Source: GCA-2794515 sp034436155 (GTDB taxonomy: Bacteria > Chloroflexota > Anaerolineae > Aggregatilineales > Phototrophicaceae). Taken from it: a DNA stretch of 64,000 nucleotides. The stretch covers positions 1 to 64,000 of the forward strand of contig DAOTVP010000008.1 of assembly GCA_034436155.1 (NCBI GenBank), written 5' to 3'. Shown in pieces: positions 37,107 through 45,283 of the stretch. Within the stretch, counting starts at the first letter, position 1. Every line of letters begins with the position of its first letter. Below the pieces are notes generated by a model, which had not been told where the DNA came from, did no database searches, and saw nothing but the letters and a program-made list of their open reading frames with translations. The position numbers and the translations under genes are program-made.

Positions 37107-38089
37107 AAAAATTATTTTTACTGCTGGCATTTTGTTTGTTGATGAGTAGCACTGTTTTCGCACAAGAGGATACCCTCCCCGCCCAAGATTTAGCCGATCC
37201 CGATGGCGCATTTGTCACGCTTGACGGAGTAGAATTTTATTATATCGCGCTCGGCGATGAAGATGCGCCTGTGGTGATGTTGTTACACGGCTTCGGCGGG
37301 TCTACGTTCACATGGCGCGATAACATGGGCGTATTCGCCGAAGCAGGTTATCGTGTGGTGGCGTATGACCGTCCACCATTCGGATTATCTGATAAAACGC
37401 CGAAATTAGATTTATCCCCATCAACCCAAGCCGACCAAGCCATCGCCCTGATGGATGCGTTAGGCATCGAGACGGCGACCTTTATCGGGCATAGTGCAGG
37501 TGGCGGAGTCATTTCGTATATCATGGCGCAATATCCAGAACGGGTAGATGCTGTCGTATTTGTGGCAGGCGGGGCGGCAGTACCCTCACAAAATCCAGAA
37601 AGCACGCCCGAACCGAATAGCGGTGGCTCACCCATTGGAGGCATCGCGGGCGTGGCGGCGAATTTAGACCCCGAAAATCCGATGGCGCAAAATTTGGTAC
37701 GCCAATTTTTGACTCCCGACCGCTTCGTGGGGATATTAATTAGCGCCTATCACCCCTCGTTTGAAGTCACACAAGATATTCGAGATGGTTATGCGCGGGT
37801 GTTGCGTGTAACTGGTTGGGAAGGGGCGCTCATTTCGTTATTCCAAGCGCGGGACGGTGGAAAGCCCCTTAATTTAGAGGCGTATGGATTGTTTGATAAA
37901 CCCATTTTGATTATCTGGGGAGAAGATGATACTTGGGTGCCATTGCATCGTGGTGAAGCAATTCATGCTTTCTTCTCCCAATCCCAATTGGTCACATATC
38001 CCAACGTAGGTCATATGCCGATGGAAGAGGCAACTGACTTATTCAATGCGGATGTTTTGACATTTTTAACAGATGTGTATTCAACTTAG
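37103..38089 (+). CDS. exported alpha/beta hydrolase
   Basis: A 328-residue alpha/beta-hydrolase with a cleavable signal peptide (KKLFLLLAFCLLMSSTVFA, then QEDTLP). The oxyanion HGFGG, nucleophile Ser in GHSAGGGVISY, Asp in WGEDDTWVP and His in NVGHMPMEE make a complete catalytic set. It is exported. The substrate is unknown; ester or epoxide substrates are possible. It is coupled to photolyase upstream and is followed after 9 bases by the selenoprotein gene. Confidence 0.88.
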   Translation: MKKLFLLLAFCLLMSSTVFAQEDTLPAQDLADPDGAFVTLDGVEFYYIALGDEDAPVVMLLHGFGGSTFTWRDNMGVFAEAGYRVVAYDRPPFGLSDKTPKLDLSPSTQADQAIALMDALGIETATFIGHSAGGGVISYIMAQYPERVDAVVFVAGGAAVPSQNPESTPEPNSGGSPIGGIAGVAANLDPENPMAQNLVRQFLTPDRFVGILISAYHPSFEVTQDIRDGYARVLRVTGWEGALISLFQARDGGKPLNLEAYGLFDKPILIIWGEDDTWVPLHRGEAIHAFFSQSQLVTYPNVGHMPMEEATDLFNADVLTFLTDVYST

Positions 38090-38098
38090 GAGTTTTGC

Positions 38099-38644
38099 AT
38101 GTCAGAAAGATTAACGGTAGGGGATAACGCCCCTGCCCTAACCCTTATCAATAGCGCAGGCGAGCGCGTCTCGCTGGCGGATATTTGGGCAAAAGGGAAT
38201 ACGGTTATCACCTTTTTGCGTCATTTTGGTTGACTGTTTTGTCGTGATTGGTTAGCTCAGTTGGAGCTACATAAAGAAAAATTTGCCCAAGCGGGCTTGC
38301 AAGTGGTGAGTGTTGGCATCGGCGAACCAAAACATGCCGCCCGTTATTGTCCCAAATTATCGCCGAGTACCATCTGCCTCGTGCCAGAAGAAGGGGGCGA
38401 TAGCGCCCATCGTGCCTATGGACTCAGAAATGCCACAGGCAAAGAGATGTCAAACCCAGAATTGGGTAAAGTTGCCGTCAGAAATATCTTGAAGGGTAAT
38501 CTTGGTGGCATACCCAGTGGCAATGTGCAGATGATGCCAGGGACATTCGTGGTGAATCAAGATGGCAAAATCATTTTTGCTTATTATAGTCAGCATATCG
38601 CCGACCATCCGCAAATTGACGATTTAATCGCGTTAGTCAAATAA
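38099..38644 (+). CDS. selenoprotein: AhpC/TSA_2 (SelU/PRXL2-like) thioredoxin-fold protein with Sec45 encoded by UGA
   Basis: From ATG 38099 (AGGAG six bases upstream) the frame runs 44 codons to TGA at 38231-38233 and continues open to 38644, giving 181 residues if UGA is read as selenocysteine. The context is RHFG-U-LFC-RD, a U-x-x-C motif (Sec45, Cys48) where relatives have CxxC, as in AhpC-TSA_2 and SelU/PRXL2 proteins. Upstream residues (VGDNAPALTLINSAGERVSLADIW) and downstream residues (GLQVVSVGIGEP, MPGTFVVNQDGKIIFAYYS) both fit one peroxiredoxin-like fold, so this is not a frameshifted remnant. A SECIS-like hairpin follows and selB is present at 4073. Probably a thiol peroxidase or reductase; substrate unknown. 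A conventional call would keep only the part from a TTG at 38261. Confidence 0.9.
38231..38270 (+). promoter_or_regulatory. bacterial SECIS element (UGA plus downstream hairpin)
   Basis: After UGA (38231-38233), TAGCTC (38253-38258) pairs perfectly with GAGCTA (38264-38269), leaving a five-base loop AGTTG that contains GU. The loop starts 25 bases after UGA, within the spacing known for bacterial SECIS (about 16-37). A U at 38252 may bulge below with G38251-C38270 pairing. SelB should bind this loop. Confidence 0.75.
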
Positions 38645-38657
38645 GGAGACAAAATCT

Positions 38658-39290
38658 ATGCCGTCTGCACTCATTTGGGGCGCATCAGGTGGTATCGGAA
38701 GCGCACTGGTCACATTACTCAAACATAAAGGGTGGATTGTATTCGGCGCGGCGCGGGATGAAAGCAAAATCCCCGCCTCTGCCGATGGACAATTTACGTG
38801 TGATGCCGATGATCCCATCAGTTTTGACCAAGCCGTGAGCCTCATCGCCCGCCAAACAGACGGCATCGATTGGATGGTGTATGCCATTGGTGGCATCAGG
38901 GCAAATCTCATCGAAAAGATGCCTGTAGAAGATTGGCACACCACATTCAATATCAACCTACATGGTGCGTTTTATGCCACCCGCGCCAGCTTGGATGTGA
39001 TGAATAAAGCGGGTCATATCACATTTTTAGGCGTGTATCCAGAAAAAATCACCCTACCCCGCATGAGCGCCTATACTGCGTCAAAAGTCGCATTAGAGGC
39101 GTATGTAAACATCCTCAAAAAAGAACAGCGCAAACTCACCATCACTTTAGCCCGACTGCCTGCGGTGAATACCCCATTTTGGGAAAATGTGCCGTTCAAA
39201 ATGCCCGATTATGCCCTATCACCCGAAGCCGTTGCAGAAAGTTTATTCATCCACTATGATAAAAATATTGGTGACGATTTGAATATTTAA
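38658..39290 (+). CDS. short-chain dehydrogenase/reductase
   Basis: A 210-residue SDR. NAD(P)-binding GASGGIGSALV near the N-terminus, an AIGG strand, and the catalytic YTASK (Tyr and Lys) are present; upstream Ser is in THFLG region equivalents and less clear. AGGAGA lies 10 bases before ATG 38658. It could act on a carotenoid end group or on an aldehyde/ketone from the hydrolase, but the substrate is not visible. It follows the selenoprotein gene by 13 bases. Confidence 0.87.
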   Translation: MPSALIWGASGGIGSALVTLLKHKGWIVFGAARDESKIPASADGQFTCDADDPISFDQAVSLIARQTDGIDWMVYAIGGIRANLIEKMPVEDWHTTFNINLHGAFYATRASLDVMNKAGHITFLGVYPEKITLPRMSAYTASKVALEAYVNILKKEQRKLTITLARLPAVNTPFWENVPFKMPDYALSPEAVAESLFIHYDKNIGDDLNI

Positions 39291-39425
39291 TTGCCCACAT
39301 CTGTTTTCGCCCACATCATGCTTCTCATAACCTTCTCATTGCCAATTCATAGAAAACTATGGCGGTTTCTTAATAATCATGCCATATTGAGTGGGATAGA
39401 TGCAAGCATACGAAAAGAGTCTGTG

Positions 39426-40385
39426 ATGACGTTACAATTACAACACACTTGGGAATATCGGCTTGTCGCATGGGCAGAAGAGGCATTGCAAAATGCGCTA
39501 CCAATGCCACATATTCATGCGGATAATTCCCTTTTAGAAATGGCTTACCAACATTGTAGCGATGTCACCAAGCATCATAGTCGCACATTTTTTATCGCAT
39601 CGGGATTATTACCCCCCGAAAAACGACGCGCAGTACGCGCCCTATATGCGTTTTGTCGTGTGACGGACGATATTATTGATAAAAATGCCGATGCCAATCG
39701 GCGCGAGACCGACCTCGAAGCGTGGCGTGAACGGGTGAATTTAGCAAATCCACCACACGATGACCTCGTGGCATTAGCATGGGCAGATGCCCGTTCCCGC
39801 TTCAATGTGCCACATGGGTACGCCACCCAATTGATTGATGGGGTCAAACAAGACCTCACCAAAACCCGTTATGCGACATTTGATGAATTGGCAGAATACT
39901 CGTATGGTGTGGCTTCGACAGTTGGATTGATGGCGATGCACATCACCGGATTTAACCACGAAGATGCGATTCCCTACGCCGTGAAATTAGGGGTCGCGTT
40001 GCAAATCACCAATATTTTGCGCGATGTTGGCGAAGATTGGCGCGGAGGGCGGTTATATTTACCCCAAGATGAACTCTCGGCATTCGGTTTGGATGAAAGC
40101 CGTTTCGATACGCATATCATTGATGATAAATGGCGCAATTTTATGCGCTTTCAAATTGACCGTAACCGCAAATTGTATGCCGATTCATGGCAAGGCATCG
40201 CCATGCTCAATCGGGATGGCAGGTTAGCAATCGGCGCGGCGGCAGAATTGTATAAAGCAATTTTAACCGACATTGAAGCCAATGATTATCAAGTCTTTAG
40301 TCGCCGAGCGCATATCAGCACCTTTGGCAAAATTGCACGAATTCCACGTATCTGGTGGCGGATTCGCAATACTCGCATCGCATAG
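39426..40385 (+). CDS. crtB: phytoene/squalene synthase family, CrtB
   Basis: CrtB condenses two GGPP to phytoene at the membrane surface. The first Asp-rich motif is FCRVTDDIIDKNAD, preceded by HHSRTFFIASGLLPPEKRRAVRALYA split over the family N-terminus. The second is ILRDVGEDWRGGRLYLP. I take ATG 39426 (319 residues); a frame from 39291 adds 45 hydrophobic residues with no family counterpart. The GGP/FPP choice cannot be proven, but linkage to a lycopene cyclase favours phytoene. A cyclase gene follows after 11 bases. Confidence 0.9.
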   Translation: MTLQLQHTWEYRLVAWAEEALQNALPMPHIHADNSLLEMAYQHCSDVTKHHSRTFFIASGLLPPEKRRAVRALYAFCRVTDDIIDKNADANRRETDLEAWRERVNLANPPHDDLVALAWADARSRFNVPHGYATQLIDGVKQDLTKTRYATFDELAEYSYGVASTVGLMAMHITGFNHEDAIPYAVKLGVALQITNILRDVGEDWRGGRLYLPQDELSAFGLDESRFDTHIIDDKWRNFMRFQIDRNRKLYADSWQGIAMLNRDGRLAIGAAAELYKAILTDIEANDYQVFSRRAHISTFGKIARIPRIWWRIRNTRIA

Positions 40386-40396
40386 AAGAAGGCAAT

Positions 40397-41221
40397 ATGA
40401 CCTATTTTGGATTTTTAGCTCGTTTTGTTGTTCTACCAACCATCATCATACGCTGGCTCATCTGGCGTGATAATCAGAAGAAAAAAAATCTGCCCGAAGC
40501 ACTCACCAATTGGGATGCAGAAAAAGCCCTGTTGGCTCATTCGGCAGTCGCATTAACTTATACCACCATTTGGGATAATTATCTGGTGGCGACTAAAGTT
40601 TGGGGATACGATCCCGAATTGGTCACAGGGATTCGTTTTGGGTGGGTGCCTGTGGAAGAATACACCTTTTTTGTGTTACAACCCCTGCTGACAGGCTCGT
40701 TATTGCAATATCTGATGCGTCGTATGCCACCGTCTGATGCGCCGTATCCGCCTGATAAGAACCTTAAACCGCGTTTATTAGCGACTGGGGCGCTTGGCAT
40801 TATTTGGTTGATGTCACTGCGTAAGATGTTCGAGGGCAACCCCCAAAATACCTATCTGAGCCTCATTACAGCATGGGCATTGCCCCCTGTGATGTTCCAA
40901 ACGGCATTCGGTGGTGATATTTTGTGGCGCAATCGCAAACTGATTTTGACCAATATCCTGATTTCGACCGCTTATTTGGGTGTTGCCGATTCCATTTCGA
41001 TTGGCAAAGGCACATGGGGCATCAATCCAGAAAAGACCATTGGCGTAGATGTCATCCCCCATTTGCCATTTGAGGAGTTTTTCTTCTTCCTCATCACCAA
41101 TGTGTTGCTGACGTTGGGCGTGACGCTGGTCATGTCGAAAGAAAGCGAAAATCGCTTGCCAGACCGCCTGCGCGATGCGTATTACAAATTCAAAGCCCGT
41201 TGGCTAAAACGCAATTCATAA
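40397..41221 (+). CDS. lycopene beta-cyclase, fused CrtYc-CrtYd type
   Basis: A 274-residue polytopic membrane protein with two lycopene-cyclase domains. The first has WDNYLVATKVWGYD and FGWVPVEEYTFFVL; the second has GKGTWGIN and LPFEEFFFFLITN. The PxEE pair is the hallmark of the CrtYc/CrtYd family, which cyclises lycopene ends to beta rings. In actinobacteria these are separate proteins; fusion as here is known in archaea and some bacteria. ATG 40397 has GAAGG upstream; a longer frame from 40355 lies inside crtB. Expected product is beta- or gamma-carotene. Confidence 0.9.
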   Translation: MTYFGFLARFVVLPTIIIRWLIWRDNQKKKNLPEALTNWDAEKALLAHSAVALTYTTIWDNYLVATKVWGYDPELVTGIRFGWVPVEEYTFFVLQPLLTGSLLQYLMRRMPPSDAPYPPDKNLKPRLLATGALGIIWLMSLRKMFEGNPQNTYLSLITAWALPPVMFQTAFGGDILWRNRKLILTNILISTAYLGVADSISIGKGTWGINPEKTIGVDVIPHLPFEEFFFFLITNVLLTLGVTLVMSKESENRLPDRLRDAYYKFKARWLKRNS

Positions 41222-41225
41222 ATCC

Positions 41226-41267
41226 GTAGTGGCGGATTAGGCGAAGCCGTATATCCGCCATATCTAC
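41226..41267. repeat. long imperfect hairpin after the cyclase gene
   Basis: GTAG + TGGCGGAT (41226-41237) pairs with ATCCGCCA + CTAC (41253-41260 and 41264-41267), with GGC-GAA-GCC (41240-41248) at the tip and a three-base TAT bulge. No T run follows, so it is more likely a REP-like repeat or mRNA stabiliser than an intrinsic terminator. Confidence 0.6.
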
Positions 41268-41288
41268 ACGATACACGAGGCGTTACAT

Positions 41289-41726
41289 ATGTCTGATATT
41301 TGGGAATTTAACCGCACACTGACCAACCGCCTGATGAACATCAACTTGGTCAATCTGGAATTTGGGCGACAATTGATGAGGCTCAAAAATCCGTTTTGGC
41401 GTGGATTTGGCACACAAGCCGTTGCATGGGCGGTGATTAACATTGGCATCGCCCTATTCGGCAAGATGGGGACGAATAAGCGTATTGATTCGCTCGATAA
41501 TCCATATGATGAAACGGTGATGAAAGCCGAGACGAAAAAATTACGCACCATCTTATTCATCAATACACCACTCAATTGGTTGTATATGCTCGGCGGGTAT
41601 CGTTGGGCAAAACGCGCCCAAGATGATTATCAAAAAGGCAACGGATGGGGAATCGTATTACAAGGATTCATCTTGTTTTGTTTCGATTCGACCCATAGCT
41701 TTATCATCTCGCGGTTAAAACGATAG
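41289..41726 (+). CDS. small membrane protein, unknown
   Basis: I do not recognise a family. The 145 residues contain about three hydrophobic segments (WAVINIGIALF, LRTILFINTPLNWLYMLGG and GIVLQGFILFCFDSTHSFII) separated by a charged helix. Start ATG 41289 lies after ACGAGGCG. It is the last plus-strand gene of the carotenoid island and overlaps convergent purE by 12 bp. No motif suggests an enzyme. Confidence 0.75.
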   Translation: MSDIWEFNRTLTNRLMNINLVNLEFGRQLMRLKNPFWRGFGTQAVAWAVINIGIALFGKMGTNKRIDSLDNPYDETVMKAETKKLRTILFINTPLNWLYMLGGYRWAKRAQDDYQKGNGWGIVLQGFILFCFDSTHSFIISRLKR

Positions 41727-42191
41727 AGTGTCGTTTTTGGCACGAGATTCATCGGCAATCCGTTTTTTATAAGCGACCACTTTTTCTAATAACGCCGTAT
41801 CGTGCATGGCTAACATCTGCACCGCGAGTAACCCTGCATTTTTACCACCACCGATTGCCACCGTTGCCACAGGCACGCCTGCGGGCATTTGCACGATGGA
41901 TAAAAGCGAATCCAATCCGCTTAATGCCTTGCTCTGCACAGGCACACCAATCACCGGCAACGGGCTATAGGCGGCTATCATCCCTGGCAGATGCGCCGCC
42001 CCGCCTGCCCCTGCGATAATCACCCGAATACCCCGTTCATGCGCCGTTTTGCCATACGTTGCCATATCATCAGGCGTACGATGCGCCGATACCACGCGCA
42101 CTTCAAACGGCACATCAAATTCACGACACACATCAATCGCACCTTGCAAGGTGGGCAAATCGCTATCACTGCCCATGATAATCCCAATCAT
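41715..42191 (-). CDS. purE: N5-CAIR mutase PurE (class I)
   Basis: PurE moves the carboxyl group of N5-CAIR to give CAIR. The 158 residues hold MGSDSDLPT, VVSAHRTPDDM, GAGGAAHLPGM and the C-terminal GGGKNAGLLAVQML, all class I marks; class I needs PurK, which is encoded directly upstream. AGGAG lies eight bases before the ATG. This pair is detached from the main purine operon. Confidence 0.95.
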   Translation of the reverse strand: MIGIIMGSDSDLPTLQGAIDVCREFDVPFEVRVVSAHRTPDDMATYGKTAHERGIRVIIAGAGGAAHLPGMIAAYSPLPVIGVPVQSKALSGLDSLLSIVQMPAGVPVATVAIGGGKNAGLLAVQMLAMHDTALLEKVVAYKKRIADESRAKNDTLSF

Positions 42192-42203
42192 CTTTTTTTA
42201 CTC

Positions 42204-43331
42204 CTAAATATCAAATGCAGAGGCGGCATCCAACGCGATTTCTTCGGCTTCTGCGATACGATCTGCCAAAACGGTGATATGCCCCATTTTACGCCCCTTA
42301 CGCAATTGACGCTTGCCATACAAATGCACATGCGCCCGATTTTGCCTTAAGGCGCGGGCTAAATCGGCATTATTCATCATACCGTCTTTTGTGCCGAGTA
42401 GATTGACCATCACCACCGCAGGCGCACGTAAATCCACCGCGCCGAGTGGCAACCCCATGACCGCCCGCAGGTGATTCTCAAATTGCGATGTGATGCACCC
42501 CTCTATTGTGTAATGCCCCGAATTGTGTGGACGGGGCGCAATTTCATTGAATAACACCGATCCATCGGGCAACAAAAATAATTCCACGCCAAATACCCCT
42601 ACCCCTTCGATGGCATTGACCGCTTGTATCGCCACATAACGCGCATTAGCAATCGTTTCGGGGGATAAATCGGCTGGCGCACGTACCACATGACATACAT
42701 GATTTTTTTGTATTGTCTCGACCACAGGATACGCTACGGTTTGCCCATCACGCCCGCGCACCACCATCACGGCAAGTTCATGCGTGAATGGCACGAATGC
42801 CTCCGCCATGAGCGTCCTATCACCTTGCGATAACCGTTCCCAATGAGGGGCAATATCGGCTTCGGCGTGGATAGTCGCGTTACCATAACCATCATAACTA
42901 TTGCGTCTGGCTTTGAGCAAAAACGGGTAGCCATATCTTTCACCGAAATGTTGTGCGGTGATAACCGTATCCAATGGGGCGAAAATGGGTACAGGGATGT
43001 TATTTTGTAACATCGTCCCTTTTTGTACCAATTTATCTTGAATTTTGTCGAGTGTATCGGCAGTGGGATACACAGGGATATTCATCGCCTCAAACTGGCG
43101 CAACACATCGGCATCTACAAATTCATTTTCGAGTGTAATCAGGTCACACAACGCGCCAAAGGCTTGGATAGCCGATTCATCCGTCCAGCGCCCGACAATT
43201 TGATGATGCGTCAGGCGCGAGGCGGGCGTATCGGCGACTTGTTCAAAAATAGCGGTTTCTAATCCGAGTGATATGGCGGATTGGGTGAGCATTTGCGCCA
43301 ACTGTCCCCCGCCTAAAATCCCAATTCGCAT
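42204..43331 (-). CDS. purK: 5-(carboxyamino)imidazole ribonucleotide synthase PurK
   Basis: ATP-grasp enzyme of 375 residues making N5-CAIR from AIR, bicarbonate and ATP. It begins IGILGGGQLAQML, and has LKARRNSYDGYGN, VEAF-type loop AEAFVPFTHELAVMVVRG and NEIAPRPHNSGHYT, the family signature. It follows the GT39-like gene after only 5 bases and precedes purE by 12, so it seems driven from an upstream envelope operon. Confidence 0.95.
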   Translation of the reverse strand: MRIGILGGGQLAQMLTQSAISLGLETAIFEQVADTPASRLTHHQIVGRWTDESAIQAFGALCDLITLENEFVDADVLRQFEAMNIPVYPTADTLDKIQDKLVQKGTMLQNNIPVPIFAPLDTVITAQHFGERYGYPFLLKARRNSYDGYGNATIHAEADIAPHWERLSQGDRTLMAEAFVPFTHELAVMVVRGRDGQTVAYPVVETIQKNHVCHVVRAPADLSPETIANARYVAIQAVNAIEGVGVFGVELFLLPDGSVLFNEIAPRPHNSGHYTIEGCITSQFENHLRAVMGLPLGAVDLRAPAVVMVNLLGTKDGMMNNADLARALRQNRAHVHLYGKRQLRKGRKMGHITVLADRIAEAEEIALDAASAFDI

Positions 43332-43336
43332 AACGA

Positions 43337-45283
43337 TTATTCCTCTAAGGTGATGCTTGATAATAAATAAGTATCGCTTGTCGGCGAAATCGGCAAGCGC
43401 ATAAAACTCGGTTGGATATAAACCCCCATCGCTAATTGATATGTCCCAATCGACAATTCAGGTGGGAATATCAACGAAAATGATTGTATCACCCATTCAT
43501 CCTCGCGCCAATCATACGGGGGTGTGGTATGGCACAGAGGCGCATCCAATTGCGCCCGTACCATCACATTTTCGGTCGGCATAGGAAAATCATAAGCGTG
43601 AATGAACAGCGTATACGTTTCAAGTGCATCGGGAATATCTCCTATTCGGCGCATGGCAAGCGTTATATCCAACGAGGTGTGTTTGTTGATGATCTGTGGG
43701 ATGACCGAGAGCAAACGTAATTCGAGCCGTTCACCAAATCGTATCGCTTGTGCCGATTCAAACACGCTGACATCGGGTTGCAACGTGTAAATGGCATAGC
43801 GGGGTGTCTCTATCGGTTCTGTATAAACCGTCTGCACATCGCCCCATAAGCGTAATCGCTGTTCAAAATGGGCATCCCATTGGATGATGCTGAAATACCA
43901 CGCTTGGGGGACATTCGGGATAACTTGGCAAACTGTGGCATCTAACCCGTTCACCAGTCGTGGATGTAACGATTCGCTCCGAAAACGCAAAACAGGATGT
44001 GATGATGGAAACGGGGCGAAATATAACCGCGCATCAGACGGGGTGTTATCACGCAAATAAGCAACACCCTGCCCGATATGCCGTTCCATACGGGTGTATA
44101 ACGCAGGGACATTTAACCACGCATTCACAGCATTGAGGCTGTTGCTTCCCGCCCATGTGAATAATAAAACAGGGATTATCCACCCCACTCGCCAACGTTT
44201 GCCCCAATCAACCATCGTCCAAGCGCCGTATCCGATGATGAGCGCGACAGGAATCACACTGCCAATATTGCGGATGAGGCTATTGGCGTGGGTGGTCAAT
44301 ATCCCCACAGCCGACACGCCCAACAAGCCGATAATCCAAATAAATTGACCTGTGCGCCATGTATGAATAACCAAGCCGATGAAACCAATAACGGCTAAAA
44401 TCAACAGAGGGGTATCTAAAACTGGTCGAAGTGGGATATTATGATGTTCAAACCAATCGCCTTCGATTGTCCACATGCGTAGCCACTCGCCGATATTGGC
44501 AAAAAATGCGTCTATCCCTGTGATAGATACGCCTGAAAATCGTTGGAACGCCAAATCGGGATAGGTTATCCAATACAAAAACATGGGGATACAGACGATG
44601 AACGCCGTTAAGCCCGCCCATGCGTTGTGTCGCCATAAACGGCGGTCATACAGATAAAATGCGATGAGTGTTAAGCCAGCATATATCATCCACGTCCGCG
44701 CCGAAAAATAGGTATAGAGGGTTAAGCCTAAAAACAACCCGCCAACTATCCAAAATTTACGCCGATGTGTTTTGAATCCGCGCCATAAAAAGGCAAATGT
44801 CAACGCGCCCATCAATGGAAACGTGATAGCACGAAAAGCCAATTGACTAAAATGGACATGCCAAAATAAGATGCCGATAGTCAGCGCAATCCATATCGCT
44901 TGTGATTTGCCGAATAATTCACGCCCAAGCCGATAGGTCGCCGCAACGGTCAAAATCCCTATCATCACAGAAGCGATTCGCATGGTGGTGGATGACGCGC
45001 CCAAAATGGCGAACCACCCCGCCAGCCAATACATCCACCCTGCCTCGCGCCCATAATTGGCGGGGAAAAACGGGGTTAGTCTTGGATTTTGGAGCAATGA
45101 TAACGCATCTAGCCCATATACCGATTCATCTGGGGCTATCATGTCGGTCATTTCTGCGAGGGGATATAACCGCAAAAAAGTGGCAATCAGTAACACACCC
45201 ACCAACATAAAAAGAGGTATGGCATATTGCACACCATACCCAATGTTCTGTTTCACTTCATCAGCAGATGAAGCATCAGACAT
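43337..45283 (-). CDS. GT39/ArnT-like membrane glycosyltransferase
   Basis: A 648-residue polytopic protein. Signature of lipid-linked-sugar transferases: first extracytoplasmic loop APDESVYGLDALSLL with the acidic pair DE, followed by REAGWMYWLAGW and many hydrophobic segments up to about residue 420. The C-terminal 220 residues are soluble and beta-rich. I start at ATG 45283, which overlaps the methyltransferase stop by 8 bp with AGGGG upstream; a frame from 45361 lies inside that gene. Donor and acceptor sugars are unknown. The neighbouring phosphohexomutase suggests envelope glycan or protein glycosylation. Confidence 0.82.
   Translation of the reverse strand: MSDASSADEVKQNIGYGVQYAIPLFMLVGVLLIATFLRLYPLAEMTDMIAPDESVYGLDALSLLQNPRLTPFFPANYGREAGWMYWLAGWFAILGASSTTMRIASVMIGILTVAATYRLGRELFGKSQAIWIALTIGILFWHVHFSQLAFRAITFPLMGALTFAFLWRGFKTHRRKFWIVGGLFLGLTLYTYFSARTWMIYAGLTLIAFYLYDRRLWRHNAWAGLTAFIVCIPMFLYWITYPDLAFQRFSGVSITGIDAFFANIGEWLRMWTIEGDWFEHHNIPLRPVLDTPLLILAVIGFIGLVIHTWRTGQFIWIIGLLGVSAVGILTTHANSLIRNIGSVIPVALIIGYGAWTMVDWGKRWRVGWIIPVLLFTWAGSNSLNAVNAWLNVPALYTRMERHIGQGVAYLRDNTPSDARLYFAPFPSSHPVLRFRSESLHPRLVNGLDATVCQVIPNVPQAWYFSIIQWDAHFEQRLRLWGDVQTVYTEPIETPRYAIYTLQPDVSVFESAQAIRFGERLELRLLSVIPQIINKHTSLDITLAMRRIGDIPDALETYTLFIHAYDFPMPTENVMVRAQLDAPLCHTTPPYDWREDEWVIQSFSLIFPPELSIGTYQLAMGVYIQPSFMRLPISPTSDTYLLSSITLEE

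Noticed and set aside
38099..38260. Pseudogene or sequencing error at the TGA 38231
   Set aside because: Frame is intact on both sides, the codon sits at the redox Cys position, a SECIS-like hairpin follows and selB is present.
38245..38275. tRNA-like D-arm sequence TTAGCTCAGTTGG
   Set aside because: No acceptor, anticodon or T arm follows and it lies in frame in a protein gene; better explained as a SECIS hairpin.
39291..39425. N-terminal extension of CrtB from 39291
   Set aside because: The extra 45 residues are hydrophobic and unlike the family; ATG 39426 gives a normal length.
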